The notes under the pieces are model-generated. The model did no database searches. It worked only from the letters and a program-made list of their open reading frames with translations, and was not told the DNA's origin. Positions 55,827 through 64,000 of a stretch of 64,000 nt of DNA are shown piece after piece. Each line of letters opens with the position of its first letter. The first letter of the stretch is position 1. The stretch spans positions 4,402,001-4,466,000 of the forward strand of contig NC_135146.1 in NCBI RefSeq assembly GCF_051014445.1, read 5' to 3'. Made by a program: the position numbers and the translations under genes. The stretch comes from Colletes latitarsis. Its lineage: Eukaryota > Arthropoda > Insecta > Hymenoptera > Colletidae.

Positions 55827-55828
55827 TA
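55824..55828 (-). promoter_or_regulatory. TAATG stop/start overlap linking ORF1 and ORF2
   Basis: On the element strand ORF1 ends attaatTAATG, so the A of the TAA stop is also the A of the ORF2 ATG. In the R1-clade element SART1 a UAAUG overlap of this kind supports ORF2 translation by termination and reinitiation, so the same coupling is likely here. That would make ORF2 protein much scarcer than ORF1 protein. Confidence 0.85.
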
Positions 55829-57703
55829 ATTAATGGCCGCGCCAGCCTCCTCCCGGCCGTCCGTCCCCGTAGCACCGTCCACCTCCATGGAGGACGATGC
55901 CACCGCCCTCGGCACCGGAGCCGGTGCAGCCCGCCTCTTCCTCTCCTTCCGGGAGGGGGGGGAGCACTTCTTGCTCCCCACCCTGTGATCGGCTGGCCTC
56001 CCCATGTCCGCACACAGCGGGCAGTGGGGGGCCGCCGAGCACTGGCTCGCACGGTGCTCTTTGGCACCGCAGCGGTAACACTGACCGCTGCGGTCCACCG
56101 GCGAGGTGCACCACTGCCTCACGTGCCCCAATTCGAGGCAGCGGTGACACTGGAGCGGGCGCGGCGCGAGGATTTCCACTCGCGCCGAAACCCACCCCAC
56201 CAACACCCTCCCGGATTCCGCCACCTTACGGGCGGCGGAGAGGGGGCACCGGGCCCACACCGACCCGAGGCCGGAGGGCGACCTGCGGATCTCTCCGATC
56301 CGCAGGTCCTCCACAGGACAGTCCCCCGCCCTCGCAAGGGCACGGGACACATCCTGTGCGCTGACCGAGTCGTCCAGCCCACAAACGCGCATCTCCGTGC
56401 GCTTCGTGGGCCGGGCGACCCGGACACCTCGCTCGCCCAGCTGCTCCCGGAGCCTCTGGGCGAGACGATCCGCCTTCGCGCCGCCTTCTGCACCGGGGAT
56501 CTCCAGCAAGAGACCCCCGGTCACGGCCCTCTTCGCCCTCACGGAGGCGATGCCCAGCTCTTCCAGGGAGATATTCTCCCTGGCGAGCCGCATCGCCTCC
56601 GCGAGGGTCAGGTCGCCCCCCTGCGCAACGGTCAGCGTCACCGCTGCCGTTTTTGGGGGACGACCTGGCCGTGCCTTCCCGACATTCGCGGCCTTTACCT
56701 TGGCCGCCGGCGGCGGAGGCGGAGGCTGCGGTTGCGAGGCCTTCCTCGCCGCCCGCTTCGCCTTCCGCCCCACCACCTCACTCCACGCCACCCCCCCTTG
56801 GGAGGGTGCCGTGGAGGACGCGACCACCGCGACCACGGGTACACCACCCCCCTTGGGGGTCGCGACCCGGGGCCCTGGTGCCGCAACGCTGGGCGGAGCC
56901 TTCACTCCGCCCTTCTTTGCCTTCCCCGACTGTACCGGAACAGGTCGGGGAGGCACCGCCTTCCTGCTGACCGCTCTTCCGGCGAGGAGCTCCTCCCGGA
57001 AGGCGGCCAGCTTGCCATCAATCATGTCCCCAATCCTCCTCAGAAGATCGTCTTCTGAGGAGGACGGGGACTTCTTCACGGGCGGAGTGCGGGTGGAGGG
57101 GCCCGCGGTGCCCCGCACCACTGCCGCCGCACCCCGCTTATTTACCTCCGCCGAGGGACGCGGCGGTGGAGGAGGAGGGAGGATGGGAGGGAGGGCCGCG
57201 CTGTTCCACAGCGCCTCTGCCCTCCTCCTCCCCTGTCGCTCCTCCTCCAACAGGAGCTGCAGACGGGCGTTCCGCCCTCTGAGCTCCCGCGCCGCCTCCC
57301 TCATTTCCTCCGCCGCGGCCTTCAGGGCCTCCGCGCCACCGCTTTTCTGCCCCTTAAAGGCGCAGGCAGCGGCGACTTTCTCCACCCGCCTCAGGGACGA
57401 GGAGATCCTCTCCGATATCTCCTCGGTCACCTCGTCCCTGAGGCAACTCAGCCTCACCGACGGGCTCATCGCCCCGCCCACCTCGACGACGGCCTGCCCC
57501 GTCCTCTTCCTCTTAGAGCCTATGTGGCTCGTGCTGGAGGAGAAGGACGAGACCGACGCCGTCTCGTCGTCCTCCTCCACCCTCCACGAAGCCGGACCTG
57601 GCGCTGAGTGGGGCGCGAGCGCCGCCACCCTAACCCCAACCCCGTCTCCGTCCTCCCCAAACGACAAAACCCGCCCCATCCCCATTTTGTTTTCTGTGTC
57701 CAT
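55826..57703 (-). CDS. LINE ORF1: gag-like RNA-binding protein with three zinc knuckles
   Basis: 625 residues from ATG at 57703. The frame stays open 12 codons further up to a GTG at 57739, but an ATG with A at -3 and G at +4 is the better eukaryotic start. Order of parts: an acidic Ser-rich N-terminus with a basic GSKRKR patch near residue 61 (possible nuclear localisation signal); a predicted coiled coil at about 90-178 rich in Glu, Arg and Ala; a Pro run; a long basic, Ala/Pro/Lys-rich linker; a folded region at about 430-515 that may be RRM-like; and then zinc knuckles at 519-532 (CHRC...C), 542-555 (CYRC...C) and 561-580 (CPLC...C with longer spacing), followed by a basic KERKRR patch. 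This set is diagnostic of R1/jockey-type ORF1 proteins, which coat the element RNA in a ribonucleoprotein. It is uninterrupted. No Cys or His of the knuckles is missing. Confidence 0.92.
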   Translation of the reverse strand: MDTENKMGMGRVLSFGEDGDGVGVRVAALAPHSAPGPASWRVEEDDETASVSSFSSSTSHIGSKRKRTGQAVVEVGGAMSPSVRLSCLRDEVTEEISERISSSLRRVEKVAAACAFKGQKSGGAEALKAAAEEMREAARELRGRNARLQLLLEEERQGRRRAEALWNSAALPPILPPPPPPRPSAEVNKRGAAAVVRGTAGPSTRTPPVKKSPSSSEDDLLRRIGDMIDGKLAAFREELLAGRAVSRKAVPPRPVPVQSGKAKKGGVKAPPSVAAPGPRVATPKGGGVPVVAVVASSTAPSQGGVAWSEVVGRKAKRAARKASQPQPPPPPPAAKVKAANVGKARPGRPPKTAAVTLTVAQGGDLTLAEAMRLARENISLEELGIASVRAKRAVTGGLLLEIPGAEGGAKADRLAQRLREQLGERGVRVARPTKRTEMRVCGLDDSVSAQDVSRALARAGDCPVEDLRIGEIRRSPSGLGSVWARCPLSAARKVAESGRVLVGWVSARVEILAPRPLQCHRCLELGHVRQWCTSPVDRSGQCYRCGAKEHRASQCSAAPHCPLCADMGRPADHRVGSKKCSPPSRKERKRRAAPAPVPRAVASSSMEVDGATGTDGREEAGAAIN

Positions 57704-57933
57704 AATAGTCCCACGAGATGGTCGGAAATAAAGGTCCACCCGGGCAGAGCCGCCTTACCCGGGTAAGCCTAATACTCCGGGGGTTCGGCAGGTTCCCCGG
57801 AGGTGGTCGCTTGGGATTGGGCCTTCTCCCCCAACCATGCATCCCATCGCCGCGCACCATAGCTTAGGATTGGAGGGCGATTTTATAGAGTCGCCATACT
57901 CGTGGCCCAGGCGGTTAAGCCAAGACCCCCGTT

Positions 57934-58007
57934 CCTCCTGCCGTCACGTACCATTCACAAAACCAATAGGGAATTGTGAATGGGTCGTTGTGACGACCAA
58001 CAGGAGG
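57934..58007 (-). other. Long imperfect hairpin in the LINE 5' UTR
   Basis: Three nested perfect stems: 57934-57940 with 58001-58007 (cctcctg/caggagg), 57942-57947 with 57990-57995 (cgtcac/gtgacg) and 57951-57960 with 57974-57983 (ccattcacaa/ttgtgaatgg). They are separated by small internal loops and close a 13-nt loop (aaccaatagggaa), giving 23 paired bases over 74 nt. It could act in RNA packaging, translation control or RT template jumping; its role is unknown. Confidence 0.82.
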
Positions 58008-58076
58008 CTTACGGTGTGTGTATGACTCGGGTACCCCGGGTTCGTTAAGCCCGTACTGCAGCTGAAAGGCTGGCAG

Positions 58077-58087
58077 CCCCTGAGGGG
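58077..58087 (-). other. Terminal mini-hairpin at the 5' end of the LINE
   Basis: cccctgagggg on the plus strand, a four-pair stem with a three-base loop that ends exactly where the target duplication begins. The coincidence with the element end supports full length. Confidence 0.6.
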
Positions 58088-58102
58088 TCTAGCTCATACT
58101 TT
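58088..58102. repeat. Target site duplication, 5' side of the LINE
   Basis: tctagctcatacttt, 15 bp, matching 52090-52104 and continuing as cgcatttctcgcatac in the normal satellite register. The preceding base (g at 58087, versus a at 52089) differs, which sets the left edge of the duplication. Confidence 0.9.
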
Positions 58103-61100
58103 CGCATTTCTCGCATACTTGTTGGCCAGATCCGGGACGTTTTCTGGGTTGGATCAGGTAGTAGTGTGGTACCGCACTGAAACAGTGAAGTAATCCTGGA
58201 TTCGATCTATATATTAGAAGGGTAACACCGGTTAGGTTTGGGTTAGGTCTGGTATTTGCCATCATCTAGCTCATACTTTCGCATTTTTCGCATACTTGTT
58301 GGCCAGATCCTGGGCGTTTTCTGGTTTCGGTCACATAGTAATGTGGTTCCACCCTGCAACAGTGAGTTAAACCTGGATTCAATCTATATTTTAGAGGATA
58401 ACACCGGTTAGGTCAGGATTAGGTTTGGCATTTGCCATCATCTGGCTCATACTTTCGCATTTTGCACCTACGTGTTGGCCAGAACCTGGGCGTTCTCTGG
58501 TTTGGATCACGTAGTAATGTGGTACCACACTGAAACAGTGGGTTAACCAGGATTCATTTTATATTTTAGAGGATAACACCGGTTAGGTCTTGGTTAGGTC
58601 TAGTATTTGCCATCATCTGGCTCATACTTTCGCCCTTTGCACCTACTTGTTGGCCAGATCCTGGGCGTTTTCTGGTTTCGGTCACATAGTAATGTGGTTC
58701 CACCCTGCAACAGTGAGTTAAACCTGGATTCAATCTATATTTTAGAGGATAACACCGGTTAGGTCAGGATTAGGTTTGGCATTTGCCATCATCTGGCTCA
58801 TACTTTCGCATTTTGCACCTACGTGTTGGCCAGAACCTGGGCGTTCTCTGGTTTGGATCACGTAGTAATGTGGTACCACACTGAAACAGTGGGTTAAACC
58901 AGGATTCATTTTATATTTTAGGGGTTAACACCGGCTAGGTCAGGGTTAGGTCTGGTATTTGCCATCATCTGGCCCATACTTTCGCATTTTTCGCATAGTT
59001 GTTGGCCAGATCCTGGGCGTTTTCTGGTTTGCATCACGTAGTAATGGGGTACCACACTGATACAGTGAGTTAAACCTGGATTCGATCTATATATTAGAGG
59101 GTAACACCGGTTAGGTTTGGGTTAGGTCTGGTATTTGCCATCATCTAGCTCATACTTTCGCCCTTTGCACCTACTTGTTGGCCAGATCCTGGGCGTTTTC
59201 TGGTTTTGATCACGTTGTAATGTGACACCACACCGAAACAGTGAGTTAAACCTGGATTCAATCTATATTTTAGAGGTTAACACCGGCTAGGTCAGGGTTA
59301 GGTCTGGTATTTGCCATCATCTGGCTCATACTTTCGCCCTTTGCACCTACTTGTTGGCCAGATCCTGGGCGTTTTCTGGGTTGGATCACTTAGTAATGTG
59401 GTACCACACTGCCACATGAGTTAAACCTGGATTCAATCTATATTTTAGAGGATAACACCGGTTAGGTCAGGGCTAGGTCTGGTATTTGCCATCATCTGGC
59501 TCATACTTTCGCCATTTGCACCTACTTGTTGGCCAGATCCTGGGCGTTTTCTGGTTTTGATCACGTTGTAATGTGGCACCACACTGAAACAGTGAGTTAA
59601 ACCAGCATTCAATCTATATTTTAGAGGTTAACACAGGCTAGGTCGGGGGTTAGGTCTGGTATTTGCCATCATCTGGCCCATACTTTCGCATTTTTCGCAT
59701 ACTTGTTGGCCAGATCCTGGGCGTTTTCTGGTTTGGGTCACGTAGTAATGTGGTACCACACTGAAACAGTGGTTTAAACCAGGATTCGATCTATATATTA
59801 GAGGGTAATACCGGTTCGGTCAGGGTTAGGTCTGGTATTTGCCATCGTCTGGCTCATACTTTCGCATTTTTCGCATACTTGTTGGCCTGATCCTGGGCGT
59901 TTTCTGGGTTGGGTCACGTAGTAATGTGGTACCACACTGAAACAGTGGGTTAAACCAGGATTCGATCTATATATTAGAGGGTAATACCGGTTAGGTCAGG
60001 TTTAGGTCTGGTATTTGCCATCGTCTGGCTCATACTTTCGCATTTTTCGCATACTTGTTGGCCAGATCCTGGGGGTTTTCTGGTTTGGGACACGTAGTAA
60101 TGTGGTACCACACTGAAACAGTGGTTTAAACCAGGATTCGATCTATATATTAGAGGGTAATACCGGTTCGGTCAGGGTTAGGTCTGGTATTTGCCATCGT
60201 CTGGCTCATACTTTCGCATTTTTCGCATACTTGTTGGCCAGATCCTGGGCGTTTTCTGGGTTGGATCAGGTAGTTGTGTGGTACCGCACAAAAAACAGTG
60301 AAGTAATCCTGGATTCGATCTATATATTAGAGGGTAACACCGGTTAGGTTTGGGTTTGGTCTGGTATTTGCCATCATCTGGCTCATGCTTTCGCATTTTT
60401 CGCATCCCTGTTGGCCAGATTCTGGGGGTTTTCTGGTTTGGGTCACGTAGTAATGTGGTACCACACTGAAACAGTGGGTTAAACCAGGATTCGATCTATA
60501 TATTAGAGGGTAATACCGGTTAGGTCAGGTTTAGGTCTGGTATTTGCCATCGTCTGGCTCATACTTTCGCATTTTTCGCATACTTGTTGGCCAGATCCTG
60601 GGGGTTTTCTGGTTTGGGACACGTAGTAATGTGGTACCACACTGAAACAGTGGTTTAAACCAGGATTCGATCTATATATTAGAGGGTAATACCGGTTCGG
60701 TCAGGGTTAGGTCTGGTATTTGCCATCGTCTGGCTCATACTTTCGCATTTTTCGCATACTTGTTGGCCTGATCCTGGGCGTTTTCTGGGTTGGATCGCGT
60801 AGTGATGTGGTACCACACTGAAACAGTGGGTTAAACCAGGATTCAATCTATATTTTAGAGGATAACACCGGTTAGGTCTTGGTTAGGTCTGGTATTTGCC
60901 ATCATCTGGCTCATACTTTCACATTTTTCGCATACTTGTTGGCCAGATCCGGGGCGTTTTCTGGTTTGGATCACGTAGTAATGTAGTACCACACTGCCAC
61001 ATGAGTTAAACCTGGATTCAATCTATATTTTAGAGGATAACACCGGTTAGGTCAGGGTTAGGTCTGGTATTAGCCATCATCAGGCTCATACTTTCGCATT

Positions 61101-62739
61101 TTTCGCATACTTATTGGCCAGATCCTGGGCGTTTTCTGGTTTGGAACACGTAGTAATATGGTACCACACTGTAACAGTGGGTTAAACCAGGATTCAATCT
61201 ATATTTTAGAGGATAACACCGGTTAGGTCTGGGTTAGGTCTGGTATTTGCCGTCGTCTGGCCCATACTTTCGCATTCTTCGCATACTTGCTGGCCAGATC
61301 CTGGGCGTTTTCTGGTTTGGGTCACGTAGTAATGTGGTGCCACACTGCAGCAGTGAGTTAAACCTGAATTCAACCTATATTTTAGAGGATAACACCGGTT
61401 AGGTCAGGGCTAGGTCTGGTATTTGCCATCATCTGGCTCACACTTTCGCCCTTTGCACCTACTTGCTGGCCAGATCCTGGGCGTTTTCTGGTTTTGATCA
61501 CGTTGTAATGTGGCACCACACTGAAACAGTGAGTTAAACCAGGATTCAATCTATATTTTAGAGGTTAACACAGGCTAGGTCGGGGGTTAGGTCTGGTATT
61601 TGCCATCATCTGGCTCATACTTTCGCATTTTTCGCATACTTGTTGACCAGATCCTGGGCGTCTTCTGGGGTGGATCAGGTAGTAGTGTGGTACCGCACTG
61701 AAACAGTGAAGCAATCCTGGATTCGATCTATATATTAGAAGGGTAACACCGGTTAGGTTTGGGTTAGGTCTGGTATTTGCCATCATCTGGCTCATGCTTT
61801 CGCATTTTTCGCATCCCTGTTGGCCAGATTCTGGGGGTTTTCTGGTTTGGGTCACGTAGTAATGTGGTACCACACTGAAACAGTGGGTTAAACCAGGATT
61901 CGATCTATATTTTAGAGGATAACACCGGTTAGGTCTGGCTTAGGTCTGCTATTTGCCATCATCTGACTCATGCTTTCGCATTTTTCGCATACTTGTTGGC
62001 CAGATCCGGGGCGTTTTCTGGTTTGGATCACGTAGTAATGTAGTACCACACTGCCACATGAGTTAAACCTGGATTCAATCTATATTTTAGAGGATAACAC
62101 CGGTTAGGTCAGGGTTAGGTCTGGTATTTGCCATCGTCTGGCTCATACTTTCGCATTTTTCGCATACTTGTTGGCCAGATCCTGGGCGTTTTCTGTTTTG
62201 GATCACGTTGTAATGTGGTACCGCACTGAAACAGTGAAGTAATCGTGGATTCGATCTATATATTAGAGGGTAATACCGGTTAGGTCAGGGTTAGGTCTGG
62301 TATTTGCCATCGTCTGGCTCATACTTTCGCATTTTTCGCATACTTGTTGGCCAGATCCTGGGCGTCTTATGGGTTGGATCAGGTAGTAGTGTGGTACCGC
62401 ACTGAAACAGTGAAGTAATCCTGGATTCGATCTATATATTGGAAGGGTAACACCGGTTAGGTTAGGGTTAGGTCTGGTATTTGCCATCATCTGGCCCATA
62501 CTTTCTCATTTTTCGCACACTTGTTGGGCAGATCCTGGGCGTTCTCTGGTTTGGATAACGTAGTAATATGGTACCACACTGAAACAGTGTGTTAGTCCTG
62601 GATTCAAACTATATTTTAGAGGATAACAGCGGCTAGGTCAGGGTTAGGTCTGGTATTTGCCATAATCTGGCTCATACTTTCGCATTATTCGCATACTTTT
62701 TGGCCAGATCCTGGGCTTTTTCTGGTATGGCTCACAAAG

Positions 62740-62910
62740 TAATGTGGTACCACAATGAAACAGCGGGGTAAACCGGGGCCAGATCAATTCTTTAGGGGAT
62801 AACACTGGTCAGGTCTGGGTAAGGTCTGGGATTCGCCATCATCTCGATCATACTTTCACTTTTTTCGCATTATTGTTGGCCAAATGCTGGCTTTTTCTGG
62901 GTTGGATCAC
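62740..62910. repeat. Strongly diverged satellite monomer
   Basis: A stretch that follows the monomer order but with many changes clustered together: agcggggtaaaccggggcc, agatcaattctttagggg, gataacactggtcagg, gggattcgccatcatctcgatc, and aaatgctggctttttctggg, which lacks a few bases. It resembles the ggggtccgatcaatac monomers of block C more than its neighbours, so it may be an old relic or an exchanged copy. Confidence 0.6.
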
Positions 62911-64000
62911 GTAGTAATGTGGTACCACACTGCAGCAGTGAGTTAAACCTGGATTCAATCTATATTTTAGAGGATAACACCGGTTAGGTCAGGGTTAGGT
63001 CTGGTATTTGCCATCATCTGGCTCATACTTTCGTTTTTTTCGCATACTTGTTTGCCAGATCCTGGGCGTTTTCTGGGTTGGATCGCGTCGTAATGTGGTA
63101 CCACACTGCCACATGAGTTAAACCTGGATTCAATCTATATTTTAGAGGATAACACCGGTTAGGTCAGGGTTAGGTCTGGTATTTGCCATCATTCGGCTCA
63201 TACTTTCGCATTTTTCGCATACTTGTTAGCCAGATCCTGGGCGTTTTCTGGTTTGCATCACGTAGTGATGTGGTACCACACTGATACAGTGAGTTAAGCC
63301 TGGATTCGATCTATATATTAGAGGATAACACCGGTTAGGTCAGGGTTAGGTCTGGTATTTGCCATCATCTGGCTCAGACTTTCGCATTTTTCGCATACTT
63401 GTTGGCCAGATCCTGGGCGTTTTCTGGTTTGGATCACGTAGTAATGTGGTTCCACACTGCATCAGTGACTTAAACCTGGATACAATCTATATATTAGAGG
63501 ATAACACCGGTTAGGTCAGGGTTAGGTCTGGTATTTGCCATCGTCTGGGTCATACTTCCACATTTTTCGCATACTTGTTGGCCAGATCCCGGGCGTTTTC
63601 TGGTTTGGATCGCGTAGTAATGTGGTTCCACACTGATACAGTGAGTTAAGCCTGGATTCGATCTATGTATTAGAGGGTAACAACGGTTAGGTTTGGGTTA
63701 GGTCTGGTATTTGCCATCATCTGACTCATACTTTCGCATTTTTCGCATACTTGTTGGCCAGATCCTGGGCGTTTTCTGGTTTGCATCACCTAGTAATGTG
63801 GTACCACACTGATACAGTGAGTTAAGCCTGGATTCGATCTATATATTAGAGGGTAACACCGGTTAGGTCAGGGTTAGGTCTCGTATTTGCCATCGTCTGG
63901 CTCATACTTTCGCATTTTTCGCCTACTTGTTGGCCAGATCCTGGGCGTTTTCTGGTTTGGATCAGGTAGTAATATGGTACCCCCCTGCAACAGTGAGTTA

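Larger units (their letters stand above)
52105..58087 (-). mobile_element. Full-length R1-clade-like non-LTR retrotransposon (LINE)
   Basis: A GC-rich element of about 6 kb inserted on the minus strand inside the AT-richer satellite. Reading in its own direction it has a 384-nt 5' UTR, ORF1 (gag-like, three zinc knuckles), ORF2 (APE-type endonuclease, reverse transcriptase, C-terminal CCHC finger), a structured 3' UTR of about 520 nt and a poly(A) tail. It is flanked by a 15-bp target site duplication. The ORF order, the TAATG junction and the ORF1 zinc-knuckle set are typical of the arthropod R1 clade (R1, TRAS, SART, Waldo and relatives). Many members of that clade insert at fixed sites in rDNA, telomeric repeats or simple repeats. 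The family within the clade cannot be named from reading alone. Both ORFs are open apart from one frameshift in ORF2, so the insertion is young. Confidence 0.93.
57704..58087 (-). other. LINE 5' UTR
   Basis: 384 nt between the target duplication and the ORF1 ATG. It holds a 5'-terminal small hairpin (58077-58087), a long imperfect hairpin (57934-58007) and several GC-rich stretches. R1-clade elements carry an internal promoter in or near the 5' UTR; no specific promoter motif could be recognised. No open frame of note on the element strand. Confidence 0.8.
58088..64000. repeat. 176-bp satellite array, right arm (about 34 monomers)
   Basis: The same 176-bp monomer in the same orientation and phase as the left arm. 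Removing the LINE and one target duplication restores one continuous monomer. Most monomers are block D types, including ctgccacatgagttaaacc units at about 59410, 60994, 62050 and 63108, and ttcgccctttgcacctac units at about 58632, 59159, 59332 and 61446. A pair of strongly diverged monomers lies at about 62740-62900. The array runs off the right edge of the window. Confidence 0.97.

Noticed and set aside
52190..57731. Large plus-strand frames over the LINE (for example 54240-55829 and 56397-57731)
   Set aside because: Antisense shadows of ORF1 and ORF2. The high GC content leaves few stops. Their peptides are low-complexity Arg/Pro/Ala with no recognisable motif.
57737..57739. ORF1 start at 57739
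   Set aside because: The codon is GTG. The ATG at 57703 has a good Kozak context and is the more likely start.
52105..58087. LTR retrotransposon or DNA transposon
   Set aside because: No long terminal repeats, integrase or transposase. Instead there is a poly(A) tail, an APE endonuclease and a LINE-type RT with YADD.

Overview
The window is almost entirely one tandem satellite array interrupted by a single non-LTR retrotransposon (LINE). No cellular gene, tRNA, rRNA or CRISPR was found. The organism is a eukaryote and very probably an insect: the LINE has the layout of the arthropod R1 clade (gag-like ORF1 with three zinc knuckles, then ORF2 with APE-type endonuclease and reverse transcriptase). 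The satellite unit also carries two copies of a TTAGG-type, 11-bp, telomere-like word. From memory, long TTAGG-derived telomere words are known in Hymenoptera, so a wasp, bee or ant is the best guess, but this is inference.

Layout. Positions 1-52104 and 58088-64000 are head-to-tail copies of a 176-bp monomer, about 330 copies by simple division, at roughly 43-45% GC. The monomers fall into domains with their own diagnostic changes. Block A (1 to ~14.73 kb) is the most homogeneous. Block B (~14.73-38.1 kb) has 185-bp monomers (9-bp insertion) and 165-bp monomers (loss of one 11-bp telomere-like word). Block C (~38.1-51.0 kb) has 160-bp (16-bp deletion) and 173-bp (3-bp deletion) monomers organised into 10- and 11-monomer higher-order repeats. 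Block D (~51.0-52.1 kb and all of 58.1-64.0 kb) is marked by a CCACATGAG variant. Several multi-monomer segmental duplications can be traced inside blocks A, B and C.

The LINE (52105-58087, minus strand, about 6 kb, much more GC-rich) lies inside block D. It has a 15-bp target site duplication and a poly(A) tail, read here as a T run. It appears full length: a 5' UTR with a long hairpin, ORF1, ORF2 joined to ORF1 by a TAATG stop/start overlap, and a 3' UTR with several strong GC-rich hairpins. ORF2 is broken by a single frameshift in a six-base C run at 54188-54193, in the RT domain. Either the copy is recently dead or the assembly has a homopolymer error. Translated together, ORF1 would package the RNA, and ORF2 would nick the satellite and copy the RNA into it.

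The short open frames within the satellite are by-products of the repeat and are not annotated as genes.
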